Assembly (NCBI GenBank): GCA_028817755.1
Contig: JAPPPA010000307.1
Location: 1 to 11,915 of the forward strand
Reading direction: 5' to 3'
DNA length: 11,915 nt
From: Gammaproteobacteria bacterium
GTDB taxonomy: Bacteria; Pseudomonadota; Gammaproteobacteria; JAPPPA01
Part shown: positions 1-6,134 of the stretch, piece by piece
Numbering within the stretch: position 1 is the first letter of the stretch
How the letters are laid out: every line of letters starts with the position of its first letter
Made by a program: the position numbers and the translations under genes
The notes under the pieces: model-generated
What the model saw: the letters and a program-made list of their open reading frames with translations, nothing else
The model's database searches: none
What the model was told of the DNA's origin: nothing

Positions 1-1
1 A

Positions 2-709
2 CACAACGCCTTGGTTTGGGTACGAAAAGGCTTCCCTGCCGCGCCATTGTTGGTGACAACTGTTGTTATTTTGACGATGCCGTTGCTATTGCTGCTGCTT
101 AAGTGGCTTTTGCCGGATGCCATTCTTATCACTCTGTTATTTGAAACCGTAGTGCTGTGGTTTTCACTTGGGCCTCGCAGCTTGCATCAAGAACTCGAAG
201 ACCATGACGGCCATATCAACTGCAGTAGCGTTTTACGCTGGCGTTATAAAGAACAAAAACCGATGGACCTGCAGTTAGTGAGCGAAGCGTTTTACCGTTT
301 ATTTTTGCCTTTGTTTTGGTTTGTGCTTGGCGGTGCAGTATTGGCAGCGGCGGTACGGTCTCTAGTGGTGTTCTGTGACCAACACGAAACCCTACGAGAA
401 ACGGACGAGCACGCCCTGATAAAACTGATTAATTGGGTCATGCTTATTCCAGCCTGGGTATTAGCGGCCAGCTTTGGTTTGATGGGTCGTTTACACGAAA
501 CTTGGCAATGCTGGCGCCAGCAGCAAGAAACCGATGAAAACAACGTCGTTCACCGCCTTCACCAATTAGAGTTAGGGCTTTGCTGCACAGCAAAAGCGGC
601 GGTAGGTGACGACACTAGTATGGAAAATCTTACTGCACTGCTGAAACGCACGATGATTGCTTGGGTGGCCTTAACGGCACTCTTTACCTTGGGTGGGGTG
701 ATTGCTTAA
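2..709 (+). CDS. ampE: AmpE-like inner-membrane protein (CobD/CbiB superfamily), 5' end cut off by window edge
   Basis: The reading frame is open from base 2, with no start codon seen before the window edge, so this is the C-terminal ~235 residues; E. coli AmpE is 284 aa. Several hydrophobic segments are visible: an early leucine-rich helix (around residues 15-35 of the visible part), a second right after it, one around the FYRLFLPLFWFVLGG stretch, one around INWVMLIPAWVLAASFGL, and a C-terminal helix ending ALFTLGGVIA. The LFW..(V/L)GG segment, the later W-rich helix followed by a cytoplasmic linker, and a short C-terminal TM helix after a K/R-T pair match the layout of AmpE as I know it. 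AmpE is a membrane protein linked with AmpD in beta-lactamase induction signalling; its biochemical role is unclear. The related cobalamin enzyme CbiB/CobD was considered because B12 genes follow, but its conserved N-terminal motifs would lie outside the window and the C-terminus fits AmpE better. The last codons overlap the next gene by 8 bp, so the two are probably co-transcribed. Confidence 0.6.
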   Translation, partial: HNALVWVRKGFPAAPLLVTTVVILTMPLLLLLLKWLLPDAILITLLFETVVLWFSLGPRSLHQELEDHDGHINCSSVLRWRYKEQKPMDLQLVSEAFYRLFLPLFWFVLGGAVLAAAVRSLVVFCDQHETLRETDEHALIKLINWVMLIPAWVLAASFGLMGRLHETWQCWRQQQETDENNVVHRLHQLELGLCCTAKAAVGDDTSMENLTALLKRTMIAWVALTALFTLGGVIA

Positions 710-1487
710 AACACTCGCCCAAAGCATTACTGGCATTGTTCTCACTAGCAACATTGCTTTTGCTACTGACAACCCAAGGCCCGAACGCCTTATTTCGCTT
801 ACACCACATTTAACCGAAGCGGTGTTTTGGTTAGAAGCTGGTGATCAGCTTAAAGGGCGTGATCGTTACAGCAATTATCCGCAGCAGGCTTTGGCCGTCC
901 CCATAGTTGGAGATGCCTACAACCTTAATATTGAAGCCTTATTGGCACAGTCCCCAGACTTGGTGCTGTTGTGGCAAGCGCCTAGCACCTTAATCTCAAA
1001 GCTAGAGTCTTTGGGTTTAAAAACCTTCAATACCAACCCACAATCGCTTGATGAAATTGTGAGCGAGTTAAAGCGCCTCGCAAACAATATTGATAGCGAG
1101 GTTCCGGATAAGTTTGATGTCTTAGCCCAACAAGTAAGGGGTTTAAAAGAAGGTTACAAAGCGAGCAGTGAAAACAAAGCTTTGCTACTGGTACAAAGCC
1201 AACCACCTATTGCTTTGGGAATGGGAGACTCTTTAGCCGCAAGCCTTAACTACTGTGGTTGGCAAAATGCCTTGCAACAACCACAGGCAGTGATCAATTT
1301 AAGCCCAGAGTTTTTACCAACGGGTGATTACCAAGCGGTGTTGAGTTTTACTGCCACCGCAATGTCATATCTAAAACCAGTACCGCAATTTAAGCCGGAA
1401 GCAGATCCGCTATTAAGGCCGGGACCGCGGTTTCCCGCCGCATTACAACGACTGTGCAGCCAGTTAAATGCGGCAGAAGCTAAATAG
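702..1487 (+). CDS. btuF: BtuF-like periplasmic cobalamin-binding protein (helical-backbone metal receptor / TroA-like fold)
   Basis: 261 aa, close to E. coli BtuF (266 aa). A signal peptide is visible: KT near the N-terminus, a short hydrophobic stretch, and a probable cleavage after AFA at residue 21. The mature part opens with RLISLTPHLTEAVFWLEAG, continues with a YSNYP motif (YSDYP in E. coli BtuF), then IEALLAQSPDLVLLW and a C-terminal RPGPRF..AL..LC segment. These are the landmarks of a two-lobed vitamin B12 receptor that delivers cobalamin to the inner-membrane transporter BtuCD. The start is TTG at 702: the preceding in-frame codon is TGA (699-701) and no other start codon gives an intact signal peptide. 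The G-rich run at 691-698 lies very close upstream, and the 8-bp overlap with the ampE-like gene suggests translational coupling. No btuC or btuD is present here, so the transporter must be encoded elsewhere, or the protein may serve another corrinoid or metal ligand. Confidence 0.78.
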   Translation: MLKTLAQSITGIVLTSNIAFATDNPRPERLISLTPHLTEAVFWLEAGDQLKGRDRYSNYPQQALAVPIVGDAYNLNIEALLAQSPDLVLLWQAPSTLISKLESLGLKTFNTNPQSLDEIVSELKRLANNIDSEVPDKFDVLAQQVRGLKEGYKASSENKALLLVQSQPPIALGMGDSLAASLNYCGWQNALQQPQAVINLSPEFLPTGDYQAVLSFTATAMSYLKPVPQFKPEADPLLRPGPRFPAALQRLCSQLNAAEAK

Positions 1488-1489
1488 AC

Positions 1490-2035
1490 TTAGGTATTTT
1501 TTGCCGAAGGCTGCCAGTACGGCTCATCAACCCCGTTTTCTAAATTACAAAAACGTGCAGCAACAAAAGCCCAGTCAGAAAGGCGATTAACCAGCTTTAA
1601 GGTTTCAGGGTTAACTTCCAGCGTTTGGCTAAGTGCTACCAATTCGCGTTCAAACTGCCGAATTTCACTTCGAAACATTTGTGTGCGTGCTGCGCTTTCA
1701 CAACCACCGGGCAAGATGAATTCTTCTAGCGGTTTAAGTTCGGCATTCATGTTGTCGATCCATGTTTCTGCTAGCTGGCTCATGTTTGCAGTAATGGCGG
1801 TATAGCCTTCTAACGCCAACTCGCCGCCAATATCAAATAGCCAATGCTGAATTTTTAATGCTTGCTGGGTTAATTCCGCCCCCATTTCACGGCTTGCCCA
1901 GCCGAGTACCGAATTACAGTGATCGGCAGTACCAACACAGGCAATTAAAGGTTCAGACTTCAACACCTTCTCGCCAGTGGCTAAACGTGTAGTGCCACCA
2001 TCGCCTTGGCGTGTATAAATTTTCGTAAGACGCAT
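1490..2035 (-). CDS. PduO-type cob(I)alamin adenosyltransferase (ATP:corrinoid adenosyltransferase)
   Basis: This enzyme transfers the adenosyl group of ATP to cob(I)alamin, making adenosylcobalamin in the cytoplasm. The 181-aa length is typical of the PduO/MMAB family. The N-terminus MRLTKIYTR is followed by the ATP-binding motif TRQGDGGTT (residues 8-16). Next come GTADHCNSVLG (usually GTVDELNS; the Asp is kept, the Glu is replaced), IQHWLFDIGGELA, FILPGGCESAA, an Arg/Glu-rich helix with ..IRQFER.., and the signature NRLSD at residues 150-154 near a C-terminal GVDEPYW. The gene is convergent with the btuF-like gene, with 2 bp between the stop codons, and divergent from rpmH. No convincing Shine-Dalgarno is seen before the ATG at 2035. 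No cobalamin-riboswitch architecture was recognised in the upstream 223 bp. Common names for this family are cobO, pduO or yvqK; I give no symbol because usage varies. Confidence 0.9.
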   Translation of the reverse strand: MRLTKIYTRQGDGGTTRLATGEKVLKSEPLIACVGTADHCNSVLGWASREMGAELTQQALKIQHWLFDIGGELALEGYTAITANMSQLAETWIDNMNAELKPLEEFILPGGCESAARTQMFRSEIRQFERELVALSQTLEVNPETLKLVNRLSDWAFVAARFCNLENGVDEPYWQPSAKNT

Positions 2036-2135
2036 AAATTCTGCTTTGCTTGGGTCGCTAAAATAGGGAATGGCTTAATCATATCGTTGTCGTGGCAACA
2101 TGGCGCTACAAAGATAAATATAAGCCGCAAAAAGC

Positions 2136-2164
2136 TTGACTTGGCAGGCCCAAATCCGTACCCT
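2136..2164 (+). promoter_or_regulatory. Probable sigma-70 promoter of rpmH with GC-rich discriminator
   Basis: TTGACT (2136-2141) stands 17 bp before TACCCT (2159-2164), followed directly by TGCGCGCCC. The -35 is good (TTGAC matches consensus); the -10 keeps T1, A2 and T6 only. A GC-rich discriminator after the -10 is typical of stringently controlled ribosomal and stable-RNA promoters, which would suit rpmH. The leader to the rpmH ATG would be about 85-90 nt. The rest of the 2036-2258 gap holds the upstream region of the - strand adenosyltransferase gene and an A/T-rich patch (2109-2135). I see no other gene or DnaA box in it. The assignment rests on motif reading only. Confidence 0.5.
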
Positions 2165-2258
2165 TGCGCGCCCGTCAACCTTGAGACGAAAACCACAGCG
2201 AAAACTGAGGTTCTCGACCCAAGATTTAGCTAGCACTATTTAAAGAGTAGGCAGAGCA

Positions 2259-2393
2259 ATGAAGCGTACGTTTCAACCAAGTAATTTGCGTCGTGCACGC
2301 ACCCATGGCTTCCGTGCCCGCATGCGTACGCTAGGTGGCCGTAAGGTTATCAAAGCACGCCGCGCTAAAGGCCGCGCACGTCTTACCGCCTAA
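2259..2393 (+). CDS. rpmH: 50S ribosomal protein L34
   Basis: A 44-codon gene that reads MKRTFQPSNLRRARTHGFRA at its start, then an R/K-rich tail with TLGGRKVIKARRAKGR and a final RLTA. This is the near-universal bacterial L34 sequence and length. L34 binds 23S rRNA in the large subunit. GTAGG at 2247-2251 lies 7 nt before the ATG and can serve as a ribosome binding site. The gene heads the rpmH-rnpA-yidC-mnmE cluster; a hairpin follows 42 bp after its stop. In many gammaproteobacteria dnaA lies divergently upstream, but here a cobalamin adenosyltransferase occupies that place. Confidence 0.97.
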   Translation: MKRTFQPSNLRRARTHGFRARMRTLGGRKVIKARRAKGRARLTA

Positions 2394-2435
2394 GACGTTG
2401 TCGTGAGGCATTTTTTGCCGAGCACTTATAGTAAG

Positions 2436-2464
2436 AAGCCCGCTTTAGCGGGCTTTTTGCTTTT
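2436..2464 (+). terminator. Rho-independent terminator/attenuator between rpmH and rnpA
   Basis: AAGCCCGC (2436-2443), loop TTTA, GCGGGCTT (2448-2455), then a T-rich tail to 2464. This is an 8-bp perfect stem with a tetraloop. Because rnpA starts only 24 bp later with no obvious promoter between, the hairpin most likely acts as a partial terminator that lowers rnpA and downstream expression relative to rpmH, as L34 is needed in far larger amounts than the RNase P protein. Confidence 0.85.
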
Positions 2465-2488
2465 CTAGCTTTACCCTGTATTACCACC

Positions 2489-2863
2489 ATGGCAGTTACT
2501 TTTACCCGAAAACAGCGTTTATTAACGGCGGCTGAGTTTGGGCGTGTATTTGCTGAGCAAAAGCTTCGCTCCGTTGATAACAGCTTAACGTTACTGGCGG
2601 CACCTAATAATGTTGGTCACCCTCGCTTAGGTTTAGCTATTGCGAAAAAACAGGTACGTCGAGCGGTCGACCGTAATCGTTGTAAACGCGTAATACGTGA
2701 CAGCTTCCGCCATCACGCGGATCAACTACCTGCTATTGATATTGTTGTTTTGGCTCGCAGCGAGCTGGTACGCACAGACAAGCGCCAGCTGCATGATAAA
2801 CTTGCGCGCCATTGGCTGCGGCTAAATAAACGCTGGCAGCAAAGCAAACCGAATAACCCTTAA
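2489..2863 (+). CDS. rnpA: Ribonuclease P protein component
   Basis: 124 aa, the normal family size. The protein cofactor binds the catalytic RNase P RNA and helps it cut 5' leaders from precursor tRNAs. Visible landmarks are the N-terminal F.R..RLLTA.EF..VF, the central HPRLGLAIAKKQVRRAVDRNRCKRVIRDSFR with the RNR core at residues 62-64, and DIVVLAR in the last strand. The protein is strongly basic. ATG 2489 is chosen because it gives the usual N-terminus; there is no clear Shine-Dalgarno before it, and the only other near upstream codon in frame is a rare ATT. It lies downstream of the attenuator hairpin, and 17 bp separate its stop from the yidC start, so yidD is not in its usual place. 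Confidence 0.96.
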   Translation: MAVTFTRKQRLLTAAEFGRVFAEQKLRSVDNSLTLLAAPNNVGHPRLGLAIAKKQVRRAVDRNRCKRVIRDSFRHHADQLPAIDIVVLARSELVRTDKRQLHDKLARHWLRLNKRWQQSKPNNP

Positions 2864-2880
2864 CGTAAAAGATTTTACTG

Positions 2881-4593
2881 ATGGATAACCTGCGCTTCCC
2901 CCTACTTGTAGCCTTTGCGGTTGTAAGTTTCTTTCTTTACCAAGCATGGCAAGAAGACTACGCACCAAAACCAGTAGCAGCGAGCAGCAGTGATTTAGAA
3001 ACACCAGCAGTAGCTGAGCCGGAATTAGCCATTCCAACGGTGGATACAGCAAACTCGGCTGAAACACCCTCAGCCGATGTGCCGCAATCTAACGAAGCTG
3101 CCACCGCACCGGTAGAAACCACACCAAGTGGTAAAAGCATTCGTGTAGAAACTGATTTGGTTATTGCTGAAATCTCTACTAAAGGTGCGGCGCTACAACG
3201 CATGATCCTTAAGCAATACGCCAAGGACACAACCAAGCCAGAAGGCCCGCGTTATCAACTGCTAAATAACCGCTTGCCGTACTACTTCGTTGCTCAAACC
3301 GGTTTGGTTTCTGCATCTGGTAATGCGCCAAATCATTTAGAAACCTTTGTTGCTGAAAAACAAAACTACGCCATGGCCGAAGGTAGCGACACTTTGGAAG
3401 TTGCACTGAATTGGCAAGGTGAAAATGGTTTACGCGTACGCCGTGTGCTGACCTTTACTCGCGGTAGCTATGAAATTCTTGTACGTGATGAAGTAAGCAA
3501 TAACGGCAGCGATGCTTGGACGGGTGCTCAGTACACCCAGCTGCAGCGTAGTGAAGCCGCGTTAGGTAGCGATGTACCGTTTGTACAAACCTACAACGGC
3601 ACGGCTATTTATCAGAAAGAAAAAGAAGACAGCTACAAATATCGTAAATACGACTTTGACGACTTAAACGAAGCCAGCGTTGAGCAACGCTTTAATGGTG
3701 GCTGGGTTGCGATGGTTCAGCACTACTTCTTTGGTGCGGCTGTGCCAGCAGATGATAAAGCCAATAACCGTTACTACTTAAAGTCAGCGAATAATGGCCG
3801 TTACTTGGCTGGTTTTGTTGGCCCTAACCAAAACGTAGCACCGGGCCAAACTCAAACCTACAACACGCGTTTCTATCTTGGTCCAAAACTGCAAGAAGAA
3901 TTAGAAGCGATTGCGCCAGGCCTGCCATACACCGTGGACTACGGCATCCTCACCGTATTCTCAAAGCCAATGTTTTGGCTAATGAGCAAAATGTACGGCG
4001 TAGTAAACAACTGGGGTGTAGTCATTATTTTGATCACCCTGCTTATCAAGCTTGGTTTCTACAAGCTATCTGAAGCGCAATACCGCTCTATGGCGAAAAT
4101 GCGTAAGTTTGCACCGCGTATCAAAACCTTACGTGAGCGCCATGCCGACGATCGCCAGAAAATGAATCAGGCGATGATGGACCTTTATAAGAAAGAGAAG
4201 TTTAATCCGCTAGGTGGCTGCCTACCTATGCTGGTTCAAATTCCGGTCTTTATTGCCTTGTACTGGGTACTACTGGAATCAGTAGAACTTCGCGGTGCGC
4301 CGTTTGCTTTGTGGATTCAAGATTTATCTACGCAAGATCCTTATTACATTCTGCCGTTGGCACTGGGTGCGGCCATGTTCTTCCAACAGCGCTTGTCTAA
4401 CCAAGCAATGTCAATGGATCCAATGCAGGCCAAAATCATGCAGTACATGCCAGTTATGTTTTGTGTGTTTTTCGCCTTCTTCCCGGCTGGCCTAGTGTTG
4501 TACTGGTTTATGAACACCTTGCTTGGCATGTTGCAGCAGCTGTACATCACTAAGAAAGTGGAAGCTGAAGACAAAGCAAAAGCCAAGGGCTAA
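2881..4593 (+). CDS. yidC: Membrane protein insertase YidC
   Basis: 570 aa, typical of the long gammaproteobacterial (Oxa1-type with P1 domain) form. It inserts and folds inner-membrane proteins alone or with SecYEG. The N-terminus MDNLRF is followed by TM1 (about 6-22), a low-complexity A/P/E/T linker (about 29-80), the periplasmic P1 beta-domain (about 85-340), and the conserved insertase core. TM2 is near 378-394 with Lys390 in the place of the hydrophilic-groove Arg366 of E. coli; Lys is also found here in other gammaproteobacteria. The cytoplasmic C1 loop has MAKMRKFAPRIK and FNPLGGCLPM (441-450). TM3 follows at about 448-466, TM4 near 489-505 and TM5 near 520-550 with FFPAGLVLYW. The gene lies 17 bp after rnpA, with only a weak A/G-rich ribosome binding site, so coupling to rnpA is plausible. 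Confidence 0.97.
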   Translation: MDNLRFPLLVAFAVVSFFLYQAWQEDYAPKPVAASSSDLETPAVAEPELAIPTVDTANSAETPSADVPQSNEAATAPVETTPSGKSIRVETDLVIAEISTKGAALQRMILKQYAKDTTKPEGPRYQLLNNRLPYYFVAQTGLVSASGNAPNHLETFVAEKQNYAMAEGSDTLEVALNWQGENGLRVRRVLTFTRGSYEILVRDEVSNNGSDAWTGAQYTQLQRSEAALGSDVPFVQTYNGTAIYQKEKEDSYKYRKYDFDDLNEASVEQRFNGGWVAMVQHYFFGAAVPADDKANNRYYLKSANNGRYLAGFVGPNQNVAPGQTQTYNTRFYLGPKLQEELEAIAPGLPYTVDYGILTVFSKPMFWLMSKMYGVVNNWGVVIILITLLIKLGFYKLSEAQYRSMAKMRKFAPRIKTLRERHADDRQKMNQAMMDLYKKEKFNPLGGCLPMLVQIPVFIALYWVLLESVELRGAPFALWIQDLSTQDPYYILPLALGAAMFFQQRLSNQAMSMDPMQAKIMQYMPVMFCVFFAFFPAGLVLYWFMNTLLGMLQQLYITKKVEAEDKAKAKG

Positions 4594-4679
4594 ACCTGTT
4601 GTCGCCTTGCTGCGTTATAGCTCGCTTATGTGGCAGGCCCACACTGCGCTCGCAAAGCCTTGCAAGCCAACAACAGGTT
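4593..4679. repeat. Imperfect palindromic element filling the yidC-mnmE gap
   Basis: Perfect 10-bp terminal inverted repeats, AACCTGTTGT (4593-4602) and ACAACAGGTT (4670-4679), bound an 87-bp stretch. Inside, TTGC (4607-4610) can pair with GCAA (4662-4665), TGCG (4611-4614) with CGCA (4651-4654), and TGTGG (4629-4633) with CCACA (4639-4643) around a 5-nt loop. The left end overlaps the last base of the yidC stop and the right end is 7 bp before the mnmE ATG. The shape suggests a dispersed palindromic repeat (REP/MITE-like) or an mRNA hairpin between the two genes. It lacks a T-tract, so it is not a standard terminator. No second copy was seen in this window, so the repeat-family idea is unproven. 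Confidence 0.5.
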
Positions 4680-4686
4680 GCTAGTT

Positions 4687-6036
4687 ATGGCTGATCAGTT
4701 GAAGGACACAATAGCGGCGATTGCCACCCCGCCCGGTCAAGGCGGGGTCGGTATTATTCGAGTTTCTGGCCCGGCTGTTCCGGCATTAATAGAAAACTTG
4801 CTTGGCAAACCGGCCAAGCCGCGTTTTGCGTATTACGCAAATTTTAAAAACGCAGAAGGCGAGCTGCTCGATCAAGGCTTGCTGATTTACTTTCCAGCGC
4901 CACATTCCTTTACCGGTGAACACGTTGTAGAACTGCAAGGTCATGGCGGCCCTGTCGTCATGCGCCTGTTAATGAATCGCGTTTGCGAGCTTGGTGCCCG
5001 GCAAGCCCGCCCCGGCGAGTTTTCTGAACGCGCCTTTATGAATGACAAGCTGGATCTGGCACAGGCTGAAGCGATTGCGGATTTGATCAGCTCCGGTTCA
5101 GAGCAGGCTGCTCGTGCTGCCATGCAATCTTTGCAAGGCGAATTTTCCAAACGCGTACATTTTTTAGTTGAGCTAGTCACTCAGTTAAGAATGTATGTAG
5201 AAGCGGCTATCGACTTCCCCGCTGAAGATGACGTCGCCTTTTTGGGTGCCGGTGAAGTGCTGCGTCAGTTATCTGAAATCCAGTTCTATTTCTAAACCAC
5301 TCAAGACGCGGCAGAGCAAGGCCGCTTAATGCAAGAAGGCATGAAGGTGGTATTAGCAGGCCGGCCTAATGTGGGTAAATCCAGTTTGCTGAATGCATTA
5401 ACAGGTGAAGACACCGCAATTGTGACGGATATTGCTGGCACCACTCGAGATGTATTGCGTGAGCAAATTAATTTAGAAGGCATGCCGCTACACGTTGTAG
5501 ATACAGCGGGGCTACGTGATGCTAGCGATGAGGTTGAGGCAGAAGGCATTCGTCGCGCTCGTAAAGAAATCGAAGCAGCAGACCGGGTGTTACTATTAGT
5601 TGATACCCAGCAAGGTTTTGGCGACGAAGAAAAATCGTTACTTGAAGCCTTGCCAGGCAACTTGCCGGTAACGGTAATTATTAACAAAACAGACTTGGCT
5701 GCCGCACCGGAATTTAAGCATCACAGAATTACGCATCGGCTCAATATTTCAGCCAAGCAAAAAGACGGCATTGCTGAACTTCGTCAACATTTGATTGATA
5801 GCATGGGGTTCGAAGCTTCAGCCGGTAGTTTCAGTGCCAGACAACGCCATTTAGACGCTTTAGATAATGCTTGGCAGCATGTTCAAAGTGCTAGTGAACA
5901 ATTGATGGCCGGCGCTGGCGAGCTGGTGGCGGAAGAATTACGCCTAGCGCAAAACGAGTTAGGTGAGATAACAGGCAAGGTCACCCCTGATGATTTACTG
6001 GGCAAGATATTTTCCACTTTCTGTATTGGAAAATAA
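4687..6036 (+). pseudogene. mnmE: tRNA-modification GTPase MnmE, interrupted by an in-frame TAA at codon 203
   Basis: MnmE works with MnmG to place the carboxymethylaminomethyl (or aminomethyl) group at C5 of wobble uridine 34 in certain tRNAs. Read through the stop, the gene has 449 codons, against 454 in E. coli. The N-terminal domain (IAAIATPPGQGGVGIIRVSGP, PHSFTGEHVVELQGHGG) binds the folate one-carbon donor, and the helical part has RPGEFSERAFMNDKLDLAQAEAI. Then TAA stands at 5293-5295. The same frame continues with AAEQGRLMQEGMKVVLAG, P-loop GRPNVGKS (225-232, potassium-binding Asn228), K-loop TDIAGTTRD, DTAG, NKTD, and the invariant C-terminal FCIGK with the catalytic Cys. Start ATG 4687 gives the standard MADQ..DTIAAIATPP N-terminus; an upstream in-frame ATG at 4630 would lie inside the palindromic repeat. 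Nothing else is damaged, so this is a recent nonsense change, a sequencing error, or a split gene with restart at ATG 5329. Function is therefore uncertain. Confidence 0.88.
5318..5331 (+). promoter_or_regulatory. Possible internal ribosome binding site and restart ATG in mnmE
   Basis: AAGG at 5318-5321 lies 7 nt before ATG 5329, which is 33 nt past the in-frame TAA of mnmE and in the same frame. Restart here would yield a 235-aa product holding the complete G domain and the C-terminal FCIGK. The spacing is good but the motif is short and could be chance. Confidence 0.25.
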
Positions 6037-6065
6037 CTGTTAACAGAAATCATTAATTTTAGTAA

Positions 6066-6094
6066 TTGAATTAGGGTTCATATGGGTCAATACT
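6066..6094 (+). promoter_or_regulatory. Weak candidate promoter for the DUF1302-lipase operon
   Basis: TTGAAT (6066-6071) and AATACT (6089-6094) are 17 bp apart, each matching 4 of 6 consensus bases. They lie in the A/T-rich 98-bp gap after mnmE, about 40 bp before the DUF1302 start. A promoter is expected here because the two genes downstream look like a separate unit, but the match is modest. Confidence 0.3.
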
Positions 6095-6103
6095 CCTAGT
6101 TGT

Positions 6104-6118
6104 TAACCATGTTGGTTA
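6104..6118. promoter_or_regulatory. Dyad TAACCA-TGT-TGGTTA in the DUF1302 leader
   Basis: A perfect 6-bp inverted repeat with a 3-nt spacer sits between the candidate -10 and the Shine-Dalgarno AGGGG (6124-6128, 6 nt before ATG 6135). It could be an operator half-site pair or a small mRNA hairpin near the ribosome binding site. A second palindrome, CTGTTAACAG (6037-6046), directly follows the mnmE stop. Neither can be assigned to a known regulator. Confidence 0.3.
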
Positions 6119-6134
6119 CACATAGGGGTAGACA

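Noticed and set aside
2..709. First gene as cobalamin biosynthesis protein CbiB/CobD
   Set aside because: The B12 neighbours made this tempting, but the visible helices and the short C-terminal TM tail fit AmpE better. The N-terminal diagnostic region is outside the window, so some doubt remains.
1981..2233. Overlapping open frames on both strands around the adenosyltransferase start and the rpmH leader
   Set aside because: They have no recognisable domain or ribosome binding site and overlap the conserved start of the adenosyltransferase and the likely rpmH promoter.
2036..2258. Cobalamin riboswitch upstream of the adenosyltransferase
   Set aside because: I could not find a B12-box-like core or the expected multi-stem layout in this 223-bp gap on the - strand.
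2142..4641. Shared 11-mer TGGCAGGCCCA in the rpmH leader (2142-2152) and the yidC-mnmE palindrome (4631-4641)
   Set aside because: Matches of this length are expected by chance several times in a window of this size, and the flanking sequence does not match.
4630..4686. Upstream ATG at 4630 as the mnmE start
   Set aside because: It would add 19 residues read from the palindromic repeat, with no family similarity; ATG 4687 gives the conserved N-terminus.
5293..5329. A simple frameshift in mnmE
   Set aside because: Both halves are in the same frame and the residue spacing matches E. coli MnmE without gaps. A single indel cannot explain this; only a nonsense codon or two compensating indels can.
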